Shown here piece by piece: positions 25,584 through 35,097 of a DNA stretch of 55,053 nt. The position numbers and the translations under genes are program-made. Within the stretch, counting starts at the first letter, position 1, and the number at the start of each line of letters is the position of its first letter. The notes below the pieces were generated by a model. The model searched no databases. It saw nothing but the letters and a program-made list of their open reading frames with translations, and was not told the origin of the DNA. Source of the DNA: Actinomycetota bacterium (GTDB lineage: Bacteria > Actinomycetota > Actinomycetes > Nanopelagicales > Nanopelagicaceae); assembly GCA_005787575.1 (NCBI GenBank), contig SYAN01000063.1:1-55053 (forward strand), given 5' to 3'.

Positions 25584-26696
25584 TCAGAGGCCATCGCGGG
25601 TGAGGCGTTGAAGGCGATCACGATCGACTTTTCCAAGAGTGGTTCGTGGAATCTCATCCAAAAGATAGAAACGTTTAGGTATCGCGTGACGTCCGAGGGT
25701 TGCTCCCATTTGGCTTTCGATCTGCGAGCGACGATCACCTTCGACTAAGACTGTTGTCGCTACGGCTAGAAGTTCCCCCCATTCTGGATCAGGGGTGGAA
25801 AAGGCGACAAGGTCCCCATCAGTTATATGTTCTCTCAAGAATTCTTCTACTTTGGCTAGTGAGATCTTCTCGCCACCCGATATGACAACATCATCATTTC
25901 TACCGTGGACTATCAGTCGCACTCCATCGAAACTCCCACGATCTGAGGTAGTGAACCAACCATGTTGATCGGTAATCGAGCGAAGTGTTGGGTCGTTCTC
26001 AGTGGGAAGGTAGTAAGAAGCGAGCACATTCCCCTTGAGGGCGATGAGTCCATTGCGAATTTCAACTTCGAGACCAGGAAATGGAATTCCATCATAGACA
26101 CATCCACCAGAACTCTCGCTCATTCCATATGTGGCAGTGACTTGGACTTGACCCGCATCAGCATCGTTTCGAAGGGCCTCACTCATTGGTCCGCCGCCAA
26201 CTAAGACTCTATGTGCAGATTGGAGATGGCGAAGTAGATAGCCAGTCTCTCTCACTGCGCGATGAAGTTGAGTTGGAACGATTGAGGTGAAATCAACGTT
26301 AGGAAGGTTCTCATCACGAATCTGTCTTAGATCGACCGGTTCTCTTCCGAGTTCAACGGAACGAACCAAGACGTTGACTCCAGCAATATGTGTGAGTGGA
26401 AGGAGTAACGACCAGGTATCGCCAGGCTTTGCACCGAGGTAATCATTTGCCGCCTTGGCGGATGCAAGGAGTGCCCGGGCGCTAAGACCCACTTCTTTGA
26501 CTGCGCCTGTGGTGCCACTTGTTGCGATGATGACGGCGACTTCTTCCGGGACAGAAGTAAGTGAAGAATTCTTTCGCTCAGCGAAACGCAATGCAGGACC
26601 TTCTCCTGCGAGAGCTTTGGCGAGAGCGTCAATAATCTGTGGCATCTGCCACTCGGCGGTTACATGTAGGACGCCCCGCTTGGCGCTTGTATCCAT
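25584..26696 (-). CDS. menE: o-Succinylbenzoate-CoA ligase
   Basis: ANL-superfamily ligase that makes o-succinylbenzoyl-CoA from OSB, ATP and CoA. The 370-residue product is short for an ANL enzyme but normal for actinobacterial MenE. Seen: P-loop [25 protein letters not shown] (A5 region), [15 protein letters not shown] (A8 hinge) and [10 protein letters not shown] with the catalytic Lys near the C terminus. Its start is 25 bp from the divergent menB, with a shared symmetric -10 box between them. Confidence 0.94.
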   Translation of the reverse strand: MDTSAKRGVLHVTAEWQMPQIIDALAKALAGEGPALRFAERKNSSLTSVPEEVAVIIATSGTTGAVKEVGLSARALLASAKAANDYLGAKPGDTWSLLLPLTHIAGVNVLVRSVELGREPVDLRQIRDENLPNVDFTSIVPTQLHRAVRETGYLLRHLQSAHRVLVGGGPMSEALRNDADAGQVQVTATYGMSESSGGCVYDGIPFPGLEVEIRNGLIALKGNVLASYYLPTENDPTLRSITDQHGWFTTSDRGSFDGVRLIVHGRNDDVVISGGEKISLAKVEEFLREHITDGDLVAFSTPDPEWGELLAVATTVLVEGDRRSQIESQMGATLGRHAIPKRFYLLDEIPRTTLGKVDRDRLQRLTRDGL

Positions 26697-26704
26697 AACA
26701 GCCG

Positions 26705-26712
26705 TAGGCTAT
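26705..26712. promoter_or_regulatory. Symmetric -10 element shared by menE (-) and menB (+)
   Basis: TAGGCTAT contains TAGGCT on the plus strand (26705-26710, 11 bp before the menB ATG) and TAGCCT on the minus strand (26711-26706, 9 bp before the menE ATG). Predicted start sites would be about 18 bp apart, the spacing reported for bidirectional bacterial promoters built on a symmetric -10. No other promoter space exists: the two ATGs are 25 bp apart. Confidence 0.55.
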
Positions 26713-26721
26713 CGGCTTGCT

Positions 26722-27600
26722 ATGAGTAAGCCAATAAAGCGAGAGCCAGGATCGCGCGAGATCCCAAAGTGGCAGGCTGCCCCGGAGAGCGCCCGCTTCA
26801 CTGATGTTCGATATGAGACCGCTGAAGGTATGGCGAAGATAACAATCAATCGTCCGCAAGTTCGTAATGCTTTTCGCCCAGAAACACTTGCGGAATTACA
26901 AAGCGCTTTCAACCTTGCTCGCGATGATGAAAGAGTCGGTGTGATCATCTTTACAGGTGCAGGTAGCGAAGCATTCTGCTCAGGTGGCGATATTTCAGTA
27001 CGTGGTGATGATGGATATCTAGGAAGTGATGCTCTTGGCAAGAAAGGCATAGGCAGACTCAACGTTCTTGACTTACAGGTGCAGATTCGAAGGACTCCAA
27101 AACCAGTGGTTGCGATGGTTGCTGGTTGGGCCATCGGTGGTGGACATGTGCTCCATGTCGTATGCGACCTAACTATCGCTGCGGATAATGCGAAGTTCGG
27201 TCAGACCGGACCGATGGTTGGCTCATTCGATGGCGGTTACGGATCCGGTTTGCTTGCACGCCATGTCGGGCAGAAGAAGGCACGCGAGATCTGGTTCCTT
27301 TGCAGACAATATGACGCAATGGAAGCGCTCGAGATGGGATTGGTCAATGCAGTTGTTCCAGTCGATCAACTTGAAGCCGAGACAGTCTCATGGTGTCGAG
27401 AGATGCTTCGCCACTCACCAATGGCGCTGAGACTTCTCAAGGCTGGGATGAATGCCGCCGACGATGGACTTGCTGGCGTTCAACAACTTGCAGGGGATGC
27501 AACACTTCTTTTCTATCTCACTGAAGAGGGTCAAGAGGGGCGAGACGCATATAAAGAGAAGCGAGAGCCTCGCTTCGACAAATATCCGAAACGCCCCTGA
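26722..27600 (+). CDS. menB: 1,4-dihydroxy-2-naphthoyl-CoA synthase
   Basis: Crotonase-fold enzyme that cyclises OSB-CoA to DHNA-CoA. The ORF track starts at 26455 inside menE; the real start is ATG 26722 ([10 protein letters not shown]), giving 292 residues, the usual actinobacterial MenB length. Seen: [33 protein letters not shown] (oxyanion hole and MenB-specific loop), [38 protein letters not shown] (MenB signature) and C-terminal [15 protein letters not shown]. menC follows after 7 bp. Confidence 0.96.
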   Translation: MSKPIKREPGSREIPKWQAAPESARFTDVRYETAEGMAKITINRPQVRNAFRPETLAELQSAFNLARDDERVGVIIFTGAGSEAFCSGGDISVRGDDGYLGSDALGKKGIGRLNVLDLQVQIRRTPKPVVAMVAGWAIGGGHVLHVVCDLTIAADNAKFGQTGPMVGSFDGGYGSGLLARHVGQKKAREIWFLCRQYDAMEALEMGLVNAVVPVDQLEAETVSWCREMLRHSPMALRLLKAGMNAADDGLAGVQQLAGDATLLFYLTEEGQEGRDAYKEKREPRFDKYPKRP

Positions 27601-27607
27601 CACCGCA

Positions 27608-28561
27608 ATGGTTGGTCTCAAAGAACTTCTCGATTCCATTCAGCTGATTCGACTGGAACTCAATACCCCGTTTCGCGGAGTTAATACACGTGAGATCGCT
27701 TTAATTGAGGGACCTTACGGTTGGGGGGAGTTCTCTCCATTTATTGAATATGGCGCGAAAGAATCCTCACGTTGGTTAGCTGCTGGGATTGAGGCAGCAT
27801 ACGAAGAGCCATTGCCAGAGCGACTCGAAAAGGTGCGAGTCAATGCAACGATGCCAGCAATCAATGATCCTGATCAGATCGCTCTTCTCATGGCGCGTTA
27901 TCCGGGAGCAAAGACCGTAAAGGTCAAGGTGACTGAAGATGAGAGGGCAGATCTTGCTCGTATTGAGCGAGTGCGAGAAGTAGCGCCGGGTATTCGCATC
28001 CGGGTTGATGTAAATGGCAGTTGGCGCGTGGATCAAGCTCGAGATCGATTGGCAACTTTACTCAGGCGACTAGGTGATGAACTTGAATATGTAGAACAAC
28101 CATGCAATAGCCTTGAAGAGCTCCGTGAACTCAAGTCAAAGTGTGATGTGCCGATAGCACTTGATGAAATTCTTCGTAAGGCAGATGATCCGCTTGCGCT
28201 AGATCTCAAAGATGCTTGTGATTTTTTGGTACTGAAAGTATCCCCACTTGGTGGGATAAAAAAGTGCATGGAAATCGCTGAACACTTTGGATTTCCTGTG
28301 ATCGTATCGAGTGCGCTTGAGAGCGCGGTAGGAATCGCACGGGGCCTCAGACTTCAATCAGCGCTCGGTGATCAAGTTTTTGATGCAGGCCTAGCCACGG
28401 GAGCGCTCTTCAAGTCAGATGTTGAAACGCTAGAGATCACAGATGGCGAGATTGATGTGAGAGATGTCATTCCGCAAGGCTTAGATGACTTTGCTCTAGA
28501 GAAAGAGCGGACGCAGTGGTGGCAGAATCGTCTACGTGAGAGTTATCAGGTACTTGCATAG
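27608..28561 (+). CDS. menC: o-Succinylbenzoate synthase
   Basis: Enolase-superfamily dehydratase converting SHCHC to OSB. The track start (27452) lies inside menB; ATG 27608 (MVGLKELLD) gives 317 residues. Active-site pattern is complete: acid-base lysines in TVKVKVT, metal ligands in IRVDVNGSW (Asp), YVEQPC (Glu) and ALDEIL (Asp), and the second lysine in FLVLKVSPLGG. There is no clear Shine-Dalgarno, so translation may depend on termination of menB 7 bp upstream. menD begins directly after the menC stop. Confidence 0.94.
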   Translation: MVGLKELLDSIQLIRLELNTPFRGVNTREIALIEGPYGWGEFSPFIEYGAKESSRWLAAGIEAAYEEPLPERLEKVRVNATMPAINDPDQIALLMARYPGAKTVKVKVTEDERADLARIERVREVAPGIRIRVDVNGSWRVDQARDRLATLLRRLGDELEYVEQPCNSLEELRELKSKCDVPIALDEILRKADDPLALDLKDACDFLVLKVSPLGGIKKCMEIAEHFGFPVIVSSALESAVGIARGLRLQSALGDQVFDAGLATGALFKSDVETLEITDGEIDVRDVIPQGLDDFALEKERTQWWQNRLRESYQVLA

Positions 28562-30142
28562 ATGAACTCATCAACCCTTCTTGCTCGGCACTTAGTTCGA
28601 CGATTGATCGAATCCGGAGTCTCTGACGTAGTCATTTCTCCTGGCTCACGAAATGCACCCCTAAGCCTTGCCTTCGCTGATGCTCGTGATGCTGGGTTAG
28701 TGCGAGTCCATGTGAGAATCGATGAACGAAGCGCTGCCTTCTTCGCGCTGGGCGTAGCGAAGGCGAGCAATCGATATGTACCCGTGGTCGTGACGAGTGG
28801 AACTGCCGTCGCAAATCTCTTTCCCGCTGTTCTTGAGGCATATCACGGCGATGATCGATTACTTCTTCTCACTGCAGATAGACCGGAACGTCTTCGAAAG
28901 ACTGGGTCGAATCAGACCACGTTGCAACATGCAATCTTTGGCAACTTTGTAACAAAATCAATTGATGCATCGACACCATTCGAACTCAACTCTGCGCTCG
29001 CCCATCGGGGACCAGTTCACTTCAACCTGCAATTCGATGAACCACTTATCCCCGATGAGAATCTCGATCCCTTTGAGAATCTCAAGTTTGGTGCGCCTCT
29101 AGAGAAATCAGTGGTTCCAGGTGAAATCGCGATATCTCAGAAGAAGGTCTTAGTTGTCGTTGGTCACGATCGTGCGGGTTTTTCAGTCGAGAGCGTGACT
29201 TCATTTATCCAGGCAACGGGCGGTGTCGCGATAAGTGAGGATCCACTCTCCTTCCCAGATGCAGTACAGCATGCCTCGGTGATCCTCTCCTCAGAAGCGG
29301 TCCGAAACGAGCTTGAGGCAGAACTTGTGATTGTCATTGGGCGAACTACCTTGCACCGTTCCTTTAATACCTATATTTCCTCGGCAAAGAAGATCATGGT
29401 GATTGACCCACGAATCGAAGATATCGATACTCGGCGAAGTGCTGATGAAGTCCACCATGTCCTCCCTCAAGTCCTAGCGACAAATTCGGATTCATCGTGG
29501 CGAGAGCAGTGGCTTCGTTATTTTGCATTGGCACAAGAATCGATCTCATCCAGCACAGAGTGGAGTGAGGGTCGAGTCGCTGCTGCGGTCAGCCAAGTGA
29601 AGTGCGACGCTTTATTCATCTCATCCTCTCGACCCATTCGAGATATCGAGGCTTTCGCTTTAGGAGACTCAAGAACTTCAGCCAAACGGATATTTGCAAA
29701 CCGCGGTCTTGCTGGGATTGATGGAAATATCTCGACTGCGATGGGAATCGCAACGAAGCATGAAAGAACAATTGCGCTTATCGGAGATCTTGCATTCCTG
29801 CATGATCTCTCGAGTCTTGCTAATCAGATCGAGGAGAATCTGACTCTGGTCGTTGTCGATAATGATGGCGGAGGGATTTTCTCAACTCTCCCTCAAGCTG
29901 GGGTTGTTCACTTCGAAGAGGTCTTTGGCACTGCGCATGGCAGATCAATAAAGAAGATCTCAACTGCGATGGGGCTAAAGGCGGTTGAGGTAGATACCGT
30001 CAGCGATCTTCTTGCTGAGATTGATGGAGATGGAGTCGGAAAAGGCATCAAAGTTGTCGTTGCAAAGATGCCATCTCGAGAGGAAAACGCTAAGAATCTA
30101 AAATTAATCAACGAGAGATTTGCTTCGCTCGCTGCTAAGTGA
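28562..30142 (+). CDS. menD: SEPHCHC synthase
   Basis: ThDP-dependent enzyme that joins 2-oxoglutarate-derived succinic semialdehyde to isochorismate, the first committed step after MenF. The 526-residue protein has the N-terminal VVISPGSRNAPLSLAF signature, TSGTAVANLFPAVLEA, the RPERLRKTGSNQTT segment, and a C-terminal ThDP-binding stretch (IGDLAFLHD with NDGGGIFSTLPQA). Length is normal. It abuts menC with no gap and converges on menF with 5 bp between stops. Confidence 0.96.
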   Translation: MNSSTLLARHLVRRLIESGVSDVVISPGSRNAPLSLAFADARDAGLVRVHVRIDERSAAFFALGVAKASNRYVPVVVTSGTAVANLFPAVLEAYHGDDRLLLLTADRPERLRKTGSNQTTLQHAIFGNFVTKSIDASTPFELNSALAHRGPVHFNLQFDEPLIPDENLDPFENLKFGAPLEKSVVPGEIAISQKKVLVVVGHDRAGFSVESVTSFIQATGGVAISEDPLSFPDAVQHASVILSSEAVRNELEAELVIVIGRTTLHRSFNTYISSAKKIMVIDPRIEDIDTRRSADEVHHVLPQVLATNSDSSWREQWLRYFALAQESISSSTEWSEGRVAAAVSQVKCDALFISSSRPIRDIEAFALGDSRTSAKRIFANRGLAGIDGNISTAMGIATKHERTIALIGDLAFLHDLSSLANQIEENLTLVVVDNDGGGIFSTLPQAGVVHFEEVFGTAHGRSIKKISTAMGLKAVEVDTVSDLLAEIDGDGVGKGIKVVVAKMPSREENAKNLKLINERFASLAAK

Positions 30143-30147
30143 TCGAA

Positions 30148-31380
30148 TCAATGCGCAGCAAGGGCAGAGCGCATTGGGAGTAACTTCGCTTCACTCTCTG
30201 CATATTCATCACTTGGATCGGAACCAGCAACGATGCCACAACCCGCATAGATTCTTATCTTGCGCTTGCTCTCATCAATCTGGCCACATCTCAACGCAAT
30301 ACCGAATTCCCCATCCATCCTGATATCGATCCAGCCGACTGGACCTGCGTATCGGCCACGCATCGCGCCTTCGACCTCTTCTATTGCAGCTTGGGCCCTG
30401 TCACGCGGTGTGCCACAAACCGCTGCTGAGGGATGCAGTCGTTCAAGCGCGTCAAGGATGTCGGGAGGATTCGCGGAGTCGTTGAGGACTCCGGTGACAT
30501 CGGTGGCTAGATGCATCACATTGGCAAGGTGCAGAACGAAAGGCGATTCGGGTGCGTTGATGGATGAACAGATTGGTGAAATCGCGTCAGCGACTGATCG
30601 GACCGCGTATTCATGTTCTTCGAGATCCTTAGATGACCTTGCAAGTGATGCAGCTAGCGCAAGGTCGCGTTCGTCATTGCCAGAACGTTTGATGGTGCCA
30701 GCGAGCACTCGAGAGGTGATCATCGATTTGCTGAGCCGGACCAGGAGTTCTGGCGTCGCACCAATCAGGCCAGAATGAAGGAAAGACCACGTGGTCGGAT
30801 ATTGCTGATGAAGAAGTTTGAGTATTCGCCGTGCATCGATTGGCGTTGATGCATGGCCATCTAGGGATCTAGCGAGGACTACTTTCTCGACCTCCCCATT
30901 CTTGATTCGATTGATCAAATCAGAGACTCGCTCGCGCCATACGTCGCCATTAGAGCCATTCCACTCAATGGTCGTGGGCATAGCTTTGGGTTCGAGGCGA
31001 TCAAAGACCGGCTCGGTCTCATCACCAATCCAAGTAATCCAACTTCTTTCGCCTCGTCGCCCTACGACGACGCGAGGAATCACAAGATAAGAGGGGTCAT
31101 TCTCATCGAAGGAGAATGAAGCAAAGAGAATAGGGCCAGTCCCAGATCCATGGACATTGTTATGTATCTCGAAATCGCGAAGCTTGCTCTGCCACCAGTT
31201 TCTGGCGAGTGTGAAACGTTCACTTCCCTGGACGTGGATTCGCGCATACTCACCAAATCCAATCAATCCTTCCTCGCCCTTGATCCACGCGAGTGGTTCA
31301 GATTGCAGTTCACCTTTCCAGTTGAGGTCTATGAGGAGAGGTGCACCTGTGAGTACTTCACTTCGCACCTTTTGCTTCAC
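30148..31380 (-). CDS. menF: Isochorismate synthase
   Basis: Chorismate-binding enzyme that makes isochorismate for menaquinone. The 410-residue product carries KVVLARSLD, SRVLAGTIKRSGNDERDL, the catalytic LHPSAAVCGTPRDRA and the C-terminal GCGIVAGSDPSDEYAESEAK, all characteristic of isochorismate/anthranilate/salicylate synthases. The men context selects menaquinone over siderophore function. Start is GTG 31380 with GGGGAAATT just upstream. It is divergent from menG; a TAGGCT on the minus strand (31433-31428) within an inverted GGCTA-N5-TAGCC may be its -10, giving a leader of about 40 nt. Confidence 0.9.
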   Translation of the reverse strand: MKQKVRSEVLTGAPLLIDLNWKGELQSEPLAWIKGEEGLIGFGEYARIHVQGSERFTLARNWWQSKLRDFEIHNNVHGSGTGPILFASFSFDENDPSYLVIPRVVVGRRGERSWITWIGDETEPVFDRLEPKAMPTTIEWNGSNGDVWRERVSDLINRIKNGEVEKVVLARSLDGHASTPIDARRILKLLHQQYPTTWSFLHSGLIGATPELLVRLSKSMITSRVLAGTIKRSGNDERDLALAASLARSSKDLEEHEYAVRSVADAISPICSSINAPESPFVLHLANVMHLATDVTGVLNDSANPPDILDALERLHPSAAVCGTPRDRAQAAIEEVEGAMRGRYAGPVGWIDIRMDGEFGIALRCGQIDESKRKIRIYAGCGIVAGSDPSDEYAESEAKLLPMRSALAAH

Positions 31381-31420
31381 AATTTCCCCAGGGTTCTAAG
31401 TTGATACGGCTTCGATTTGT

Positions 31421-31436
31421 GGCTAAAGCCTAGCCC
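31421..31436. promoter_or_regulatory. Candidate divergent promoter region menF (-)/menG (+)
   Basis: GGCTA (31421-31425) and TAGCC (31431-31435) form an inverted repeat. It contains a minus-strand TAGGCT (31433-31428) and a plus-strand TAGCCC (31431-31436), each a possible -10 box. Of the divergent promoters in the window this is the least clear. Confidence 0.35.
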
Positions 31437-31451
31437 GACAAAGATGGGAAG

Positions 31452-32141
31452 GTGACTCGAGCGGACCTCAACAAAGAACCCGAAGATGTCTCACGCATGT
31501 TTGATCGCGTTGCACGTCGTTATGACCTACTCAATGACCTACTGAGCCTTGGCCAAACAAAGCGTTGGCGAAACCGTGTGACGAAGATGATTTCACCAAA
31601 ACCTGGAATGAAAATCCTTGATATTGCTGCTGGTACTGGCGCTTCGAGTGCGCCGCTCGCGAAGGCAGGAGCAGGAGTGACTGCACTTGATTTCTCGAAA
31701 GGGATGTTGGAAGAAGGGCGACGACTTAGACCTGAGATAACTTTCATTGAAGGAGATGCACTCGCACTTGTATTCCCAGACTCGACTTTTGACGTTACGA
31801 CAATTTCATTTGGACTTCGAAATACCAAAGATATAGTGAAAGCCTTAAGTGAGGCGCGACGTGTTACAAAAGAGAATGGATCGATCTATGTCGTGGAGTT
31901 CTCTCACCCGACATCACGAATCTTCCGCAGGATCTATCTCAACTATCTGATGCGATTACTTCCAAGGGTCGCTCGTATCTTCACGCAAAATCCAGATGCC
32001 TATGACTATCTTGCTGAATCGATAATTGCTTGGCCTAATCAAGCCGATCTCGGTGAAATCATGGCGAAGAGTGGGTGGCGAGAGGTCCATTGGGAGAATC
32101 TCACCTTCGGGGTTGTCGCAGTTCACACTGCCCGCAAGTAA
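31452..32141 (+). CDS. menG: Demethylmenaquinone methyltransferase
   Basis: SAM-dependent C-methyltransferase performing the last step of menaquinone synthesis (UbiE/MenG/COQ5 family). The 229-residue protein has FDRVARRYDLLNDLLSLGQ (N-terminal UbiE signature), the SAM-binding motif ILDIAAGTGASSAPLA, SFGLRNTKDIVKAL and YVVEFSHPTSRIFR. GTG 31452 with GGGAAGG close upstream is the annotated start. It is the last men gene before nuoA, 44 bp away. Confidence 0.94.
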   Translation: MTRADLNKEPEDVSRMFDRVARRYDLLNDLLSLGQTKRWRNRVTKMISPKPGMKILDIAAGTGASSAPLAKAGAGVTALDFSKGMLEEGRRLRPEITFIEGDALALVFPDSTFDVTTISFGLRNTKDIVKALSEARRVTKENGSIYVVEFSHPTSRIFRRIYLNYLMRLLPRVARIFTQNPDAYDYLAESIIAWPNQADLGEIMAKSGWREVHWENLTFGVVAVHTARK

Positions 32142-32171
32142 TCCCGATTTCTCCCTCTCAATACCCCCATT

Positions 32172-32177
32172 TAGGAT
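32172..32177 (+). promoter_or_regulatory. Candidate -10 element for the nuo operon
   Basis: TAGGAT lies 8 bp before the nuoA GTG in the 44-bp menG-nuoA gap. It would start transcription at or next to the start codon. No Shine-Dalgarno is visible before nuoA, in keeping with a leaderless 5' end. The -35 region (TTCTCC) is poor. Confidence 0.45.
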
Positions 32178-32185
32178 GACCCCTT

Positions 32186-32545
32186 GTGAACCCCTACGTA
32201 CCGATCATCGCCGTTTTCGCGGTCGGGTTCGGGTTCGGATTGATCTCACTCGTAGCTGGCGCCCTTACTGGACCGAAGCGATACAACCGTGCGAAGGCTG
32301 ATGCTTATGAGTGCGGAATAGAACCAAGTCCACAAGCACAAGGTGGTGGACGTTTTCCAGTCAAATATTTCCTTACTGCGATGCTCTTCATCATCTTTGA
32401 TATTGAAATCGTCTTCCTCTATCCATGGGCTGTCACATTCGATCAATTAGGAGTCTTTGGACTTGTCGAGATGGCGCTCTTCATCTCGACCATCTTCGTC
32501 GCCTATCTCTATGTATGGCGTCGTGGTGGATTGGAGTGGGACTAA
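32186..32545 (+). CDS. nuoA: NADH-quinone oxidoreductase subunit A
   Basis: Small membrane subunit of complex I at the junction of the peripheral and membrane arms. The 119-residue protein has three membrane helices and the conserved loop KADAYECGIEPSPQAQGGGRFPVKYFLTAMLFIIFDIEIVF region (Cys and Asp/Glu residues of the quinone-site loop). It starts with GTG, is preceded by a candidate leaderless promoter, and is followed immediately by nuoB. Confidence 0.96.
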   Translation: MNPYVPIIAVFAVGFGFGLISLVAGALTGPKRYNRAKADAYECGIEPSPQAQGGGRFPVKYFLTAMLFIIFDIEIVFLYPWAVTFDQLGVFGLVEMALFISTIFVAYLYVWRRGGLEWD

Positions 32546-33100
32546 ATGGGTATTGAAGAGAAATTACCGAGTGGGTTCCTTCTCACTACTGTAGAAGGTC
32601 TCGCGAATTACATGCGCCGAAACTCACTTTGGCCGGCGACCTTCGGGCTTGCATGTTGCGCGATTGAGATGATGGCTGTTGGTGGTGGACGTTATGACCT
32701 TGCGCGTTTTGGAATGGAAGTATTTCGAGCATCGCCTCGCCAAGCAGATTTGATGATCGTTGCCGGTCGAGTCTCAAACAAGATGGCACCAGTTCTTCGA
32801 CAAATCTACGACCAGATGGCAGACCCAAAGTGGGTGCTTTCGATGGGTGCTTGCGCATCATCAGGTGGCATGTTCAATAACTATGCGATCGTTCAAGGCG
32901 TCGACCATGTTGTTCCCGTTGACATATATCTTCCTGGGTGTCCGCCACGACCGGAGATGTTGATGGATGCGATTATCAAACTCCACGAGAAGATCAAGAA
33001 TTCCAAGCTCGGTGTCAACCGTGAAGAAGTAGCGAAGGCTGCTGAAGCGGCAGCTCTTGCAGCAACCCCGACCCTTCAAATGAAGGGATTGTTGGCGTGA
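32546..33100 (+). CDS. nuoB: NADH-quinone oxidoreductase subunit B
   Basis: Carries the terminal 4Fe-4S cluster N2 that donates electrons to menaquinone. The 184-residue protein has the tandem cysteines in [10 protein letters not shown], a third in [10 protein letters not shown] and a fourth in LPGCPPRPE, i.e. the full N2 ligand set. It starts directly after the nuoA stop and overlaps nuoC by 4 bp (GTGA). Confidence 0.97.
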   Translation: MGIEEKLPSGFLLTTVEGLANYMRRNSLWPATFGLACCAIEMMAVGGGRYDLARFGMEVFRASPRQADLMIVAGRVSNKMAPVLRQIYDQMADPKWVLSMGACASSGGMFNNYAIVQGVDHVVPVDIYLPGCPPRPEMLMDAIIKLHEKIKNSKLGVNREEVAKAAEAAALAATPTLQMKGLLA

Positions 33101-33747
33101 GCGATCTAAATGACCTTGATGGCGGGATGTTTGGCGTCAAAGGCACTGGCGATACATCGGGATATGGCGGCCTAGTTCGTGCTGCGGTAAGACCTGGATC
33201 AAGTCAGCGTCCTTATGGTTCGTATTTTGATGAAGTAGCTGATGAGCTAGAACGTGCCTATCCACTCTTTTCGGATGCGATTGAACGCGTAGTTGTAGAT
33301 CGCGGAGAGTTGACGCTTCACATTAAACGCGAGCGATTGGTTGAAGTTGCGAAAATTCTTCGCGATACGCCATCGCTACGTTTCGAGTATTGCCTTGGCG
33401 TTAGCGGAGTCCACTACCCCGAAGAAAAAGGGCGCGAACTTCACGCGGTCTATCCACTCCTTTCAATGACTAATAATCGAAGGATTCGTCTGGAAGTTTC
33501 TGCACCGGAGTCTGACCCCCACATCCCTTCGCTGGTTGAAGTATGGGCAGGAAATAACTGGAACGAACGCGAGACCTACGACATGTTTGGGATCATCTTT
33601 GATGGTCACCCTGCACTCACACGCATCCTGATGCCAGATGACTGGCCCGGCCATCCGCAACGCAAGGATTATCCGCTCGGTGGAATTGAAGTCGAATACA
33701 AAGGTGCAGTCATTCCACCGCCAGATCAACGAAGGTCGTATCGCTAG
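33097..33747 (+). CDS. nuoC: NADH-quinone oxidoreductase subunit C
   Basis: Peripheral-arm subunit of complex I, separate from NuoD here (not the NuoCD fusion of enterobacteria). The 216-residue protein has the 30-kDa-subunit signature [30 protein letters not shown] and ends in [12 protein letters not shown]. It starts at GTG 33097 overlapping the nuoB stop and is followed without gap by nuoD. The N-terminal 40 residues (Gly-rich) are a typical actinobacterial extension. Confidence 0.95.
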   Translation: MSDLNDLDGGMFGVKGTGDTSGYGGLVRAAVRPGSSQRPYGSYFDEVADELERAYPLFSDAIERVVVDRGELTLHIKRERLVEVAKILRDTPSLRFEYCLGVSGVHYPEEKGRELHAVYPLLSMTNNRRIRLEVSAPESDPHIPSLVEVWAGNNWNERETYDMFGIIFDGHPALTRILMPDDWPGHPQRKDYPLGGIEVEYKGAVIPPPDQRRSYR

Positions 33748-35097
33748 ATGAGTACCTTCAACGCAACTTACGATCCATACGCCTCTTCACGTGAGACGAC
33801 GGAAGGCACGGTCTATTCCGTTACTGGTGGTGATTGGGATCAGATTGCAACTGAAATCGGTGAGAGCAAAGAAGAACGCGTTGTCGTCAATATGGGCCCA
33901 CAACATCCTTCTACACATGGCGTGCTCCGTTTGATGTTGGAACTTGAAGGAGAGACGGTCACTGAATGTCGTTGCGGCATCGGCTACCTCCATACCGGCA
34001 TTGAAAAGAACTGTGAATTCCGCACCTGGACTCAAGGTGTCACTTTTGTCACTCGAATGGACTACCTGGCGCCGATATTCAATGAGACTGCATATTGCCT
34101 TGGTGTAGAGAGGCTGCTCGGCATAACTTCGGATGTACCCGAGCGCGCGACTGTCATCCGCGTGATGATGATGGAGTTCAATCGCATCTCATCACATATG
34201 GTCGCTCTTGGTACAGGTGCATTGGAACTTGGTGCGCTCTCCCCAATGCTCTTTGCTTTCCGTGAGCGAGAGAAGGTCTTGGATATCTTCGAACATATCT
34301 CAGGGCTTCGAATGAACATGGCCTATGTGCGGCCAGGCGGTGTCGCGCAGGATCTGCCACAAGGTTCGCTCACGAAGATTCGCGAGACCGTGAAGGAACT
34401 TCGAAAGAATTTCAAAGACAATGAGAAACTCCTGGTAGGAAATTCGATTTGGGTCAAGCGAACGAAAGATGTCGGATATCTCGACCTCGCCGGGTGCACC
34501 ACGCTTGGCGTTACCGGTCCAGTCCTTCGAGCCACTGGCCTGCCATGGGATCTTCGAAAGACTCAGCCTTATTGCGGGTATGAGGATTATCAGTTCGATG
34601 TTGTCACGGCAAACACCGGAGATACCTATGGACGCTTCTTGATCCGTATGGGCGAGCTCGAGCAATCGCTTCGTATCATCGAACAATGCGTTGCGAAACT
34701 TGAGAAGTTAGAGGGCGCACCTGTGATGGTCGCTGATAAGAAGATCGCTTGGCCAGCACAACTTGCACTTGGTGGTGATGGGCTTGGAAATTCCCTTGAG
34801 CACATTCGAAACATCATGGGCGAATCGATGGAGGCTTTGATTCATCACTTCAAGCTGGTCACCGAAGGATTTCGAGTTCCAGCGGGTCAGGTCTATACAG
34901 CTGTGGAGTCGCCACGAGGCGAATTAGGCGTGCATCTGGTCAGTGATGGTGGGACAAGGCCGTATCGAGTCCATTTCCGCGAGCCTTCGTTCAACAATCT
35001 GCAATCAACTGCTGCGATGGTGGAGGGCGGTCAGGTTGCTGATGTGGTCGCTGCTGTTGCTTCGATTGATCCAGTTATGGGTGGTGTTGATCGATAA
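33748..35097 (+). CDS. nuoD: NADH-quinone oxidoreductase subunit D
   Basis: 49-kDa-type subunit that with NuoB forms the quinone-binding site. The 449-residue protein shows [15 protein letters not shown] (with the quinone-site His), [18 protein letters not shown], and the C-terminal [14 protein letters not shown]. It derives from the NiFe-hydrogenase large subunit but lacks the metal-binding cysteines. It overlaps nuoE by TAATG. Confidence 0.96.
   Translation: MSTFNATYDPYASSRETTEGTVYSVTGGDWDQIATEIGESKEERVVVNMGPQHPSTHGVLRLMLELEGETVTECRCGIGYLHTGIEKNCEFRTWTQGVTFVTRMDYLAPIFNETAYCLGVERLLGITSDVPERATVIRVMMMEFNRISSHMVALGTGALELGALSPMLFAFREREKVLDIFEHISGLRMNMAYVRPGGVAQDLPQGSLTKIRETVKELRKNFKDNEKLLVGNSIWVKRTKDVGYLDLAGCTTLGVTGPVLRATGLPWDLRKTQPYCGYEDYQFDVVTANTGDTYGRFLIRMGELEQSLRIIEQCVAKLEKLEGAPVMVADKKIAWPAQLALGGDGLGNSLEHIRNIMGESMEALIHHFKLVTEGFRVPAGQVYTAVESPRGELGVHLVSDGGTRPYRVHFREPSFNNLQSTAAMVEGGQVADVVAAVASIDPVMGGVDR

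Noticed and set aside
26455-26721. 89-residue N-terminal extension of menB in the ORF track
   Set aside because: It runs antisense through menE; MenB homologues begin at MSKPIKR-like residues and a promoter box lies just upstream of ATG 26722.
27452-27607. N-terminal extension of menC in the ORF track
   Set aside because: It overlaps the conserved C terminus of menB in another frame; the enolase-superfamily N-domain starts at MVGLKELL.
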